64,000 nucleotides of DNA, taken from assembly GCF_029946165.1 (NCBI RefSeq), contig NZ_JAQSDZ010000008.1, positions 145,379 through 209,378 on the forward strand, given 5' to 3'. Origin of the DNA: Methylotenera sp. GTDB taxonomy: Bacteria > Pseudomonadota > Gammaproteobacteria > Burkholderiales > Methylophilaceae. The notes below the pieces were generated by a model. That model was not told where the DNA came from and searched no databases. It saw only the letters and a list, made by a program, of their open reading frames with translations. Position 1 is the stretch's first letter. Each line of letters opens with the position of its first letter. A program made the translations under genes and the position numbers. Positions 1 through 8,574 of the stretch are shown piece after piece.

Positions 1-1908
1 AATCGCCTGATAAGTTGGCCCGCCGCCACGACCAACTGCGCCGCCACGGCCGTGGAATAAACGCAATCTCACGTCTGCCTGACTGAATAGCTCAACTAAA
101 TAGACTTCGGCTTTGTATAACTCCCAGTTTGAGGTTAAGAAGCCGCCGTCTTTGTTGCTGTCGGAATAGCCGAGCATGATTTCTTGCTCATTGCCTTGGT
201 GGCGAATTAAATGGCGAATGCCTAGCAAGCTTAACCATTCACTCATGATTTTTGGCGCATTGCGTAAATCTTCAATGGTTTCAAATAGCGGGACGATATT
301 GAGTTCCATCTCTACGCTGGATGAACCCCATGCACCACGCAATAAGCCTGCTTCTTTTTGTAGCAAAGCCACTTCAAGCAGGTCAGACATCGTTTCGGTA
401 TGCGAAATAATATAGTGGCGCACCGTGCGACTGCCAAATTTTGCACGAACTTCTCGCGCTTTTCTCATTACATTCATTTCTGTTTGGAGCAAGTCTGAAT
501 ATTGTTGAAAAGGTGAGTACAACAAACGTGGCTGCCTGAGCTCTTCTAGCAGAATATTTACTTTTTCTGTCTCCGTGAGCGCTGCATAGTCAAAACTATA
601 GCCAGCATTCACAAACAGCTCTTTTAACACGGCTTCATGCACGTCTGAGCTTTGTCTTAAATCGATGGTGGCTAAATGAAAACCAAAGGTTTCAACTGCC
701 TTAATCAGCTTGCCCAGCCTTGGGTACACCAGCAATTCACCATGATTTTTAATCAATGAATTGGCAATAATATTAAGGTCAGCTAGCAACTCATCTGCAC
801 TAGTATAAGGTTTTAGATTTTCGGCTACGTTGGTTTCGATATGCAGGCTGGCTTCGCTACCGATTAAATTTTGAAAGCTGAGTGACAAGCGCCCCATGAC
901 CGCCATGATGGCAAGCCGATAAGGTTCATCTTGTCGGTGTGGAGATTGGTCTTGCGAAGTGCTAGCTAAATCTAATAACTCTTGTGAAACGTTCACTAAG
1001 CGCGTGGTGGGCGTTAGCTCTTTATGCAAGCTGCTGATTTCGCGTAAATAATGTTCAAATGCTACGGTTGCTTGCTGTACTGTTGCAGTGTCTAAGGTAG
1101 CGGCGTTTACATTGGGGTTGCCATCACGGTCACCGCCAATCCAACTGCCCATTTGCAAAAAGCTTGGTAATTGGTAACGCTCGGTGCCAGTTTTACCAAA
1201 TAAATCGCCTATGTCTTGTTCTAAATCTTGCAATAGCTCAGGTATGGCATCGAGCAAACTCAAGCGGTAATAAGAAAGCGCATTGTCAATTTCATTATTA
1301 ACCGTGAGTTTGTCAAAGCGCAACATTCTGGTTTGCCACAAAGCCGTTACGGCGGCGTAGAGCATACGCGAGTTTTTTTCGGTTTCTTGGCGCGACATCA
1401 GTTGCGCTTTATTGGCGAGCAATGATGAAATGACTTGTTCCGTGTCTAACAGGCTTTTTCTTTGCACTTCGGTTGGGTGTGCGGTTAACACTGGTGAGAT
1501 TAATGCTGATTTAAAAAAATCATCAATTTGTTTTAAGGTTAACTTCTCATCTTTGAAAGATCGGATAGAGTTTGCCACGCCGCCTGGCGCTTCAACGCTT
1601 TCTTCCATTCGATATTGGTAGTTGCTGTAAAGGTCTTCAGCAATATTGACCAAGTGTTTAAAGTAACTAAACGCTCTTGCCACTGAAATGGTTTGGCTGT
1701 TCGTGAGCTCTTTTAATAAGCCATCTAATTTTTGTGTAAACTCCTGGTCACCTTCGCGATGAAATTTAACGGCAGACTGACGAATCGCCTCTATGGTTTC
1801 AAAAGTTTTTTCGCCTTCGTTATCTTTAATCACCTCGCCGAGAATGCGCCCAAGGTAACGAATATTTTCTTTAAGCGCGGTTTCAGCCGCGGTCTTCGGT
1901 GCATTCAT
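1..1908 (-). CDS. ppc: Phosphoenolpyruvate carboxylase, C-terminus cut by the left edge
   Basis: Carboxylates PEP with bicarbonate to oxaloacetate, an anaplerotic step in the cytoplasm. The ATG at 1908 opens a frame of 636 codons with no stop before base 1; the family is usually about 870-950 residues, so roughly the last third is off the window. Family motifs are visible: LTAHPTEVQRKS with the catalytic His near residue 140, GYSDSNKDGG near 575 and the glycine-rich loop FHGRGGAVGRGG near 615. No frameshift is seen in the part present. It is transcribed in the same direction as the cluster upstream (stop of the next gene at 1965), but the 56-base gap and unrelated function give no reason to link them. 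In serine-cycle methylotrophs PEPC has an assimilatory role; in ribulose-monophosphate organisms it is more likely anaplerotic. Confidence 0.97.
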   Translation of the reverse strand, partial: MNAPKTAAETALKENIRYLGRILGEVIKDNEGEKTFETIEAIRQSAVKFHREGDQEFTQKLDGLLKELTNSQTISVARAFSYFKHLVNIAEDLYSNYQYRMEESVEAPGGVANSIRSFKDEKLTLKQIDDFFKSALISPVLTAHPTEVQRKSLLDTEQVISSLLANKAQLMSRQETEKNSRMLYAAVTALWQTRMLRFDKLTVNNEIDNALSYYRLSLLDAIPELLQDLEQDIGDLFGKTGTERYQLPSFLQMGSWIGGDRDGNPNVNAATLDTATVQQATVAFEHYLREISSLHKELTPTTRLVNVSQELLDLASTSQDQSPHRQDEPYRLAIMAVMGRLSLSFQNLIGSEASLHIETNVAENLKPYTSADELLADLNIIANSLIKNHGELLVYPRLGKLIKAVETFGFHLATIDLRQSSDVHEAVLKELFVNAGYSFDYAALTETEKVNILLEELRQPRLLYSPFQQYSDLLQTEMNVMRKAREVRAKFGSRTVRHYIISHTETMSDLLEVALLQKEAGLLRGAWGSSSVEMELNIVPLFETIEDLRNAPKIMSEWLSLLGIRHLIRHQGNEQEIMLGYSDSNKDGGFLTSNWELYKAEVYLVELFSQADVRLRLFHGRGGAVGRGGGPTYQAI

Positions 1909-1964
1909 TTTTCAATTCCTAAAACCAAGCATGTTCAATGGCTCACTTATTTAGAGTGCAATCT

Positions 1965-4900
1965 CTAATTCGCATGCCACCTTAAATCTAACGTAAATGG
2001 ATAGTCACGGTTATTTAACTCAGTGGGCGGTTCCATTTGTTTCACCGCTATATTAGCGGCATCCTTCGGCGATTTAATTGTGCCTGGTGTATGTTCAAGA
2101 ACGGTAAAACGGCTTACGCGGCGGCCTTCAGCTTCATAAGCATTGACTGGCAAGGTGTCATAGTTACGACCTCCCGGATGCGTGACATGATAAGTACAAC
2201 CGCCAACAGAGCGGCCATTCCATGTGTCGATCACATCAAACACCAGCGGTGCTTGCACGCCTATGCTTGGGTGCAATGCAGAAGGTGGGTTCCAAGCGCG
2301 GTAACGTACCCCTGCGACCATTTCACCTTGTGTGCCAGTGTCACGTAGCGGCAAGCGGCGACCGTTGCAGGTAATTACATAGCGTTCACCTGTAATGCCA
2401 GTGAGTTTAACTTGCAGGCGTTCAACCGAAGAATCGACATATCTAGCTGTGCCGCCGCTAGTGATTTCCTCACCTAATACATGCCAAGGCTCAATTGCGG
2501 TTCTGAGTTCAAGTTGTAAGTCTTGAATTTCTAATGTGCCGCAACGTGGAAAGCGGAATTCAATAAACGGCGCAAACCAATCTTTAGAAAATGCATAGCC
2601 AGCAGCTTGTAAATCTTGCGCGACATCTTCAATATCGCGTTCAATAAAGTGCGGCAGCATAAAGCGGTCATGTAACTGTGTGCCCCAACGTACCAGTGGT
2701 TTTTTGTAGGGCTCTTTCCAAAATCTTGCCACTAAAGCGCGTAGTAGCAATATTTGCACCAAGCTCATATGCGCATGCGGTGGCATTTCAAAAGCACGGA
2801 GTTCTAATAAGCCAAGTCGACCAGTATCTGAGCCCGGCGCATAGAGCTTATCAATACAGAATTCACTGCGATGCGTATTGCCCGTCATATCCACAAGCAA
2901 ATTGCGTAATAAGCGATCTACCAACCACGGCGCGGGTACTTCACCATCTGGCATTTGTTGAAAGGCGATTTCTAACTCGTACAAGCTATCATTACGCGCT
3001 TCATCAACGCGCGGTGCTTGGCTAGTTGGGCCAATAAACAAACCTGAAAACAGGTATGACAATGAAGGGTGATGCTGCCAATACGTTATTAAGCTGCGTA
3101 GCAAATCAGGGCGGCGCAAAATGGGGCTATCCGCTGGCGTAATTCCACCCAGCGTGACGTGATTACCGCCTCCCGTGCCAGTATGACGGCCATCCAGCAT
3201 GAATTTCTCAGAGCCTAGTCTGGTTAAACGTGCTTGTTCATACAATATCGTTGTGTTGTTAACCAAAGCATCCCAACTGGCGGCTGGGTGAATGTTAACT
3301 TCAATCACACCAGGGTCTGGCGTGACAGGTAAGCGAGTTAAGCGTAAGTCGTGAGGCGGTTGATAACCTTCAATCACCACAGGCATGTTTAAGGTGCTAG
3401 AGGTGGCTTCAATGGAGGCAATGATGTCTAAATAATGTTCTAACTTATTGGTGGGCGGTAGAAAGACATGCAAGCGTCCGCCTCTGGTTTCTACGCACAA
3501 GGCTGTATGCGGCGTAAATTCTGGGTCTGCTGGCGGTGCTTCTTCATCAGCTTCAACATCAACACCGTCATCCACCACGCCCATCTCGTTTCTATGCATA
3601 TTCTCTTTGGTGAATTTGCTATAACGGCGGCTAACTTCAGAATCAATATCCGCTAGTGGCTCTACCGCTTCATACAAGCTACGCTCATGTTCGTGGTCGC
3701 GGTCTTCAAAGGCTATCCAAGGCAATGAGCTTAATGGCAGGCGCAATCCCATAGCGGAATCGCCCGGCGCTAGAAACATTTCTCCACGTCTAAATTCCCA
3801 AGCGCTGCTGCTCCAAGCGTTGCGCTGGTGACTCCAATGCAGTGGAAGTAAATAGCCAACTGGCGCGCCTAAATCTCCCGTGAGCACTTTTGTCAGGCGC
3901 TTGCGCTCTAAATCATCTTTAAGGTCTGATTTGAGTGGGTTTAGATTGTTTGGTAATAAGCCTTCAGCTAATAAGTAGTAAAGCGGGTCTTCATAACCCG
4001 CACAAATATGGCTGCCTTTCAGACCTAGTCGTTTTGCTAGGTCGCGAATGAAGGTGTCAGCTTGTGTTTGATTTAAGCCATAGTCTTTGTTTTCATCGGC
4101 TAAAAGCTCAGGGTTACGCCAAACGGGTTTGCCATCTTTACGCCAAAAGCAGGCGAGTTGCCAACGAGGTAGCGCTTCGCCCGGGTACCATTTTCCTTGT
4201 CCAAAATACAGCAAACCGCCTGGTGCAAAGCTATCGCGTAAACGTCTGACTAACTGACCAGCTAATTGACGTTTTTCCACACCATCAGCATCAATATTCC
4301 ATTCTGGCGCATCCATATTATCGATAGAGATAAAAGTCGGTTCGCCACCCATGGTGAGGCGCACATCTCCTGCTTCTAATTCAACATCTATCTTTTGACC
4401 TAGCGCATTAATCTCTACCCATTGCTGTTCGCTATAAGGTTTGGTGACGCGCGGATCTTCGTGAATACGGGTGACATTATTGCTAAAACTAAATTCGATA
4501 TTGGCTTGACCTGTATAGCCGCCAGTCACAGGGGCTGCGCTGACATAATCAGCCGTGCAAGCGAGTGGGATATGACCTTCACCAGCCAATAAGCCAGAAG
4601 TTGCATCTAAGCCTATCCAACCTGCGCCGGGAATATACACTTCAGCCCATGCATGCAAGTCGGTAAAGTCAACTTCGGTACCAGATGGGCCATCCAAAGA
4701 TTTAACATCAGCCGTGAGCTGCACCAAATAGCCAGAAACGAATCGAGCGGCTAAGCCCATGTGGCGCATGGCTTGCACTAGCAACCAAGCAGAATCACGA
4801 CAAGAACCTAATCTTTTGTCTAAGGTTTCTTCACATGTTTGCACGCCTACTTCCATGCGAATAGAGTAATTGACCGTTTGATTAACGCGCTGATTTAAGT

Positions 4901-5339
4901 ACACCAGAAAATCTACAATGGCTTTTTTACCAACGTCAATTTCTGCTAACCACGCTTTGAGCGAAGGCCCTTGTTCGCGCACTTCTAAGTAGGGCGCAAG
5001 CTCTTTAAGTAACTGCTCTGGATAAGCAAACGGATAATTCTCTGCGTATTCTTCCAAGAAGAAATCGAAAGGATTAATCACCGTCATTTCAGCAATCAAA
5101 TCCACTTCAATAGAAAGCACGGTAGATTTTTCTGGAAAAACCACGCGCGCAAGATAATTGCCAAATGGATCTTGCTGCCAACTAATAAAATGATTCTCAG
5201 GTAATATTTTAAGTGAGTAAGCGCTCACAGGCGTGCGCGAGTGCGCCGCTGGCCGAAGACGGAAAACATGCGGAGTAAGTTGCACAGGGTTATCATAGTG
5301 ATAAGCTGTTTTATGGTGTAGCGCGACTCGAATAGTCAT
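1965..5339 (-). CDS. Large transglutaminase-like protein with DUF2126 region
   Basis: 1124 residues. The N-terminal part (about 1-290) is a bacterial transglutaminase/cysteine-protease-like domain. Its triad is visible as C180 (GSCRDSAW), H229 (LHAWAEVYIP) and D245 (GLDATSG). The remainder, from about residue 330, matches the large DUF2126 type region that follows such domains (for example RLTMGGEPTFISID and LDGRHTGTGGGNHVTLGG). No signal peptide is seen, so it is probably cytoplasmic. The start is supported by AAGGTG nine bases upstream. It is the last gene of the leftward arm of the ATP-grasp/alpha-E/transglutaminase cluster. The family is associated with predicted amide- or peptide-bond forming or trimming systems, but the substrate is unknown. 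The triad suggests it is catalytically competent. Confidence 0.93.
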   Translation of the reverse strand: MTIRVALHHKTAYHYDNPVQLTPHVFRLRPAAHSRTPVSAYSLKILPENHFISWQQDPFGNYLARVVFPEKSTVLSIEVDLIAEMTVINPFDFFLEEYAENYPFAYPEQLLKELAPYLEVREQGPSLKAWLAEIDVGKKAIVDFLVYLNQRVNQTVNYSIRMEVGVQTCEETLDKRLGSCRDSAWLLVQAMRHMGLAARFVSGYLVQLTADVKSLDGPSGTEVDFTDLHAWAEVYIPGAGWIGLDATSGLLAGEGHIPLACTADYVSAAPVTGGYTGQANIEFSFSNNVTRIHEDPRVTKPYSEQQWVEINALGQKIDVELEAGDVRLTMGGEPTFISIDNMDAPEWNIDADGVEKRQLAGQLVRRLRDSFAPGGLLYFGQGKWYPGEALPRWQLACFWRKDGKPVWRNPELLADENKDYGLNQTQADTFIRDLAKRLGLKGSHICAGYEDPLYYLLAEGLLPNNLNPLKSDLKDDLERKRLTKVLTGDLGAPVGYLLPLHWSHQRNAWSSSAWEFRRGEMFLAPGDSAMGLRLPLSSLPWIAFEDRDHEHERSLYEAVEPLADIDSEVSRRYSKFTKENMHRNEMGVVDDGVDVEADEEAPPADPEFTPHTALCVETRGGRLHVFLPPTNKLEHYLDIIASIEATSSTLNMPVVIEGYQPPHDLRLTRLPVTPDPGVIEVNIHPAASWDALVNNTTILYEQARLTRLGSEKFMLDGRHTGTGGGNHVTLGGITPADSPILRRPDLLRSLITYWQHHPSLSYLFSGLFIGPTSQAPRVDEARNDSLYELEIAFQQMPDGEVPAPWLVDRLLRNLLVDMTGNTHRSEFCIDKLYAPGSDTGRLGLLELRAFEMPPHAHMSLVQILLLRALVARFWKEPYKKPLVRWGTQLHDRFMLPHFIERDIEDVAQDLQAAGYAFSKDWFAPFIEFRFPRCGTLEIQDLQLELRTAIEPWHVLGEEITSGGTARYVDSSVERLQVKLTGITGERYVITCNGRRLPLRDTGTQGEMVAGVRYRAWNPPSALHPSIGVQAPLVFDVIDTWNGRSVGGCTYHVTHPGGRNYDTLPVNAYEAEGRRVSRFTVLEHTPGTIKSPKDAANIAVKQMEPPTELNNRDYPFTLDLRWHAN

Positions 5340-5378
5340 TAATGTGTCACCTTCTGTTGAGTCGTCATTATTGTGATG

Positions 5379-6611
5379 CTAGCTAGCACTTTCAGCTTGT
5401 AATAAACGTAAGCTCTCTTCAACACCAGCTGCTTTAGTTAATTCAGCCACGTTCTGTTTGGTGAAGAATCCATCAAAATCGCCAAAGCGTTGTACATATT
5501 CAATGATGAGTGAGGAGTGTTCTGAGGCGCTGGAGAAAATTTGTTTTAGGCCTTCTTCGCGTGAGCCAATCACATCTAATAAAAAGTCTTTACCTTTTTC
5601 TCTAATCACATCGACCACGTAATCAATATTAATCTGACCATTGGTTTCGCCATCTGCCACGCCCAGTGCAATGTGGTGCAAACGCGGACCATAATTACGC
5701 ACAAAGTTTTCAGTTGGTGACGGTAAGCCGACTAAGTGATTAACGAAGTAAGGATGATTAGCCGCCGTGAAAACTTTTGCAGGGCTTTTTTGCTCATTAT
5801 TATAGTGCGCGCTTTTAGTCACATTGGTTGAAGAGTTTTGGCTGGCAATATCGTATGAGCCCCAGTAGTAATAGCTGGAAAGCGTGAGATACTCAAGTAT
5901 TGCCACCTCACGATTTTGGCTGTAAATACGCGTTGCTAAGTGGTCAATTGGTAAAATTAACTTATCCAAACCTAGTTTGGCTTGCGTGTCTTTGGCTTCA
6001 AGATATCCGCGATTCACATCTTGATGAATCACACTTACGCCAAGCGCATAAATACGAATATCACCGACTGGTCGCTCCCAATAACCCACAATATTGTGGG
6101 TGTAGGGCGATGGTTTGACGATAGACATATTGCCAGGTAGTTCTAACTTGCGAATTTGATCTTGATTGAAAAAGCGAATCTCGCGGGCTTTTTGTAGCTC
6201 AACCACTTCATGCTGATTAGTTACCCGGAAGATTTCGCCCATATAGCGCGAGTTTGGCTTGTGCGCGCCTATCGGGTAAACCTCATTCAAACTGCGGAAA
6301 ATACCATGCGTATTGGGGTCGCGTACTTCGCGCACCAAAATGTCTGGTGAATTCATATCGATACGTAAAATATGCGTCCAATGTGATTCTGATTCTAGCG
6401 TGACTAAGTAGTGGTAAGGCGTCATTAACGCCAACTCGCTGATGTAAGCCACCGAGCAACCCGGCTCAACAGTAATCATCATGGCGTCAATTTCATGCAC
6501 CATGTCAGTCAAGCCGATGCGATCTCTATCTTCCAATAGTTTGGGTAGAAACTCTTCAAACCAAGGTGAATTAACCTTGTCGCCGTGGCGTTGGTATTGC
6601 AGTGAGTTCAT
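5379..6611 (-). CDS. VOC-superfamily protein, 4-hydroxyphenylpyruvate dioxygenase-like
   Basis: 410 residues. The second half looks like the metal-binding half of a vicinal-oxygen-chelate dioxygenase of the HPPD type: PIDHLATRIY (H223), GPRLHHIALGV (H312/H313) and SLIIEYVQRFG (E371). Together these could form a two-His-one-Glu iron site. The tail GFFTKQNVAELTKA resembles the end of HPPD proteins. The first half is not confidently recognised. The gene sits 39 bases ahead of the DUF2126 gene and 59 after a transglutaminase-like gene, inside the amide-chemistry cluster. A role in oxidising the cluster's product or substrate is inference. It is not a typical HPPD: length, spacing of ligands and context differ, and no tyrosine-catabolism gene is nearby. 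GGAAA lies close upstream of the ATG. Confidence 0.75.
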   Translation of the reverse strand: MNSLQYQRHGDKVNSPWFEEFLPKLLEDRDRIGLTDMVHEIDAMMITVEPGCSVAYISELALMTPYHYLVTLESESHWTHILRIDMNSPDILVREVRDPNTHGIFRSLNEVYPIGAHKPNSRYMGEIFRVTNQHEVVELQKAREIRFFNQDQIRKLELPGNMSIVKPSPYTHNIVGYWERPVGDIRIYALGVSVIHQDVNRGYLEAKDTQAKLGLDKLILPIDHLATRIYSQNREVAILEYLTLSSYYYWGSYDIASQNSSTNVTKSAHYNNEQKSPAKVFTAANHPYFVNHLVGLPSPTENFVRNYGPRLHHIALGVADGETNGQINIDYVVDVIREKGKDFLLDVIGSREEGLKQIFSSASEHSSLIIEYVQRFGDFDGFFTKQNVAELTKAAGVEESLRLLQAESAS

Positions 6612-6670
6612 TAGGATTTCCGAAATGTAAAAATAATTATGGCTAATTGCTAGAAAATTGAAAGACTTAG

Positions 6671-7498
6671 TTATTGCTGCATTTGCGAAATTTCATGCAC
6701 TTTAAAATCTACCGACATTTTATCGTTGGCAATGTCATGCATCACGCTGCTTACCGGGCATGCATCACGGTAATCCAGACCAGTGGCTAGCCTAATATGT
6801 ATGCCGTTTGACGGCATATTATTGGCTATATCGAAGCTTTGCCAGCCAGTTTCTAGCAGCCAAGCATCCGCCCAGCTATGGTTTTCAATTTGTTTAGTTG
6901 CGGGGTTAAAACAGTAGCCATGTACTAATCGCGCGGGAATCTTTAAAGCCCTGCAACAACTAATAAATAGATGCGTCATACCCTGACTTAATGCTTTGCC
7001 AGCAGCAAAAGTTGAAATCGCTGATTGTTGATTTTCAGCAGTGGTTTTATCCCACTTAATAGTTTGAGAAACGCCATCCATTAATGCTGTTAATAAGTTT
7101 TGGTTAATAGTGTCATGCTGTGATGCTATATTTTGCGCAAACTTAATAATGGCTTCATTGGCTATAGTGAGTGAGGTATTTCTCAAGTAAATAGGTAGCG
7201 CCAAGTCATCGTGTTTAATTTTATTTGTTTCTAACAAATCTTCGGAGCTATCAAGATCAGTTTCTACTTCACCCGTAGCGATAATCATAATTTCTTGATG
7301 TGGTGCATCCTTCACCAAGGTGTGTGTGATATTGCCAAAAGCATCAGTCTGAGTGGATGATAGCCCGCTTACCTTCAATTGCCAGTTGTTCACGCGCTGA
7401 CCAAAGCCATCTTGAGGTGTGAGGCGTAATTGCTGTATGGTATACCCAACAAGCTTGTTGAATGCGAAGCGGGTATGGTGTTCAATATTAAACTTCAT
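6671..7498 (-). CDS. Transglutaminase-like protein with degenerate active site
   Basis: 275 residues, transglutaminase N-terminal region followed by the core domain. The surrounding fold signature is clear (THLFISCCRALKIPARLVHGY-like segment at about 175-195). The His and Asp of the triad appear at H207 (NHSWADAW) and D223 (SFDIANN). The usual G-x-C-Q/R-D motif is replaced: the residues aligned with Cys and Asp are S171 and G173 in KALSQGMTH. It should therefore lack thiol chemistry and may be a pseudoenzyme, a binding subunit or a serine variant. The start has a strong GGGGAG site. It lies 65 bases after the alpha-E gene and 59 before the VOC gene, in the same leftward arm. Three other transglutaminase proteins in the cluster keep the cysteine. 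Confidence 0.88.
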   Translation of the reverse strand: MKFNIEHHTRFAFNKLVGYTIQQLRLTPQDGFGQRVNNWQLKVSGLSSTQTDAFGNITHTLVKDAPHQEIMIIATGEVETDLDSSEDLLETNKIKHDDLALPIYLRNTSLTIANEAIIKFAQNIASQHDTINQNLLTALMDGVSQTIKWDKTTAENQQSAISTFAAGKALSQGMTHLFISCCRALKIPARLVHGYCFNPATKQIENHSWADAWLLETGWQSFDIANNMPSNGIHIRLATGLDYRDACPVSSVMHDIANDKMSVDFKVHEISQMQQ

Positions 7499-7563
7499 CG
7501 CGATCTCCCCACTTATAAGTTTATCTTTACGGCGAATAGTTAAGCCTAATCATTAATTTCAAA

Positions 7564-8574
7564 TTAGGCTGATACTTTGCTTTGGCTTTGCGTTTGACCT
7601 CCCACTACATTCACTTTTTCAGGTTCGTTGACTAATGGCGCATTCAAATAAGTGCGCTGAATCTCAATACCGAGGCGATTGTTCTGCCTGAGGAATGCTT
7701 CTAAAAACTCATGCAACCCGCCTCTGAAAATATCTTCAATACGACCGTAATGCAAACTTGAATGCATTTCACCCGCTAAACGTTTGCATTCGCGACCCGC
7801 ATCGCCCGTGAGTTGGTCAAGTATTGTCGTAAGTTCATTCATACATGCGTGCAGCGATCGCGGCATGTCTTGACGTAACACCAGAAGTTCAGCGACACGC
7901 AAAGGCATCACTGCATCGCGATACACTTTTAAATAGGCTTCATAAGCACTGGCAGAACGTAGCAGTGCGCTCCATTCGTAATAATCTACTGCGCCGCCCA
8001 CATCGCTGGCTGAAGGTAACAATAGGTGATATTTCACATCAAGCAGGCGCGCCATGTCGTCAGCGCGTTCGATAAACCCACCCAAACGTGTGAATCTGAA
8101 GCCATCATCACGCAACATCGTGCCGTAAGTCACGCCGCGGAACAGATGTGAGCGTGATTTCACCCAATCACAAAATTCTGACAAGCCGCTTTCTAAAATT
8201 AGCTTTTTGTCCATTTGCTGAAACTCTAGCCATAAGCTATTAATGTTTTCCCACATTTCGGAAGACATGGCTACACGCACGGCATGTGCATTTTCGCGCG
8301 CAGCACGTAGGCAATTGTAAATACTCGACAAATTGCGACTGTCCATTGCAATGTAGTAAATCACATTGTGCGCGGTGACTTCATCATAAGCTTTATGAAA
8401 ATCTTCTTTGGTGTCAGAAATATGTAGCAATGGCACCCAAAGCGCCGCCTCACTTTGAGCGGCATTTTGTACTAGCGACATGCGATAAGTAACTTCCAGC
8501 ATACGCGCCATGTTTTCTGCACGTTCAATATAACGAGCCATCCAATAAAGGTGATCAGCGGTGCGACTTAGCAT
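7564..8574 (-). CDS. Alpha-E domain protein
   Basis: Entirely alpha-helical protein of the alpha-E family (COG2307), recognised from its typical N-terminus MLSRTADHLYWM followed by ARYIERAENMARMLEV. I chose the ATG at 8574 because this family normally begins there and GGGTG lies just upstream; an in-frame ATG at 8586 would add four residues. Either start overlaps the end of the ATP-grasp gene, so the two are probably translationally coupled. The family nearly always accompanies the circularly permuted ATP-grasp protein and transglutaminase-like proteins, and is thought to act with them in a predicted amidoligase system. The biochemical role is unproven. No signal peptide or membrane segment is visible. 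Confidence 0.92.
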   Translation of the reverse strand: MLSRTADHLYWMARYIERAENMARMLEVTYRMSLVQNAAQSEAALWVPLLHISDTKEDFHKAYDEVTAHNVIYYIAMDSRNLSSIYNCLRAARENAHAVRVAMSSEMWENINSLWLEFQQMDKKLILESGLSEFCDWVKSRSHLFRGVTYGTMLRDDGFRFTRLGGFIERADDMARLLDVKYHLLLPSASDVGGAVDYYEWSALLRSASAYEAYLKVYRDAVMPLRVAELLVLRQDMPRSLHACMNELTTILDQLTGDAGRECKRLAGEMHSSLHYGRIEDIFRGGLHEFLEAFLRQNNRLGIEIQRTYLNAPLVNEPEKVNVVGGQTQSQSKVSA

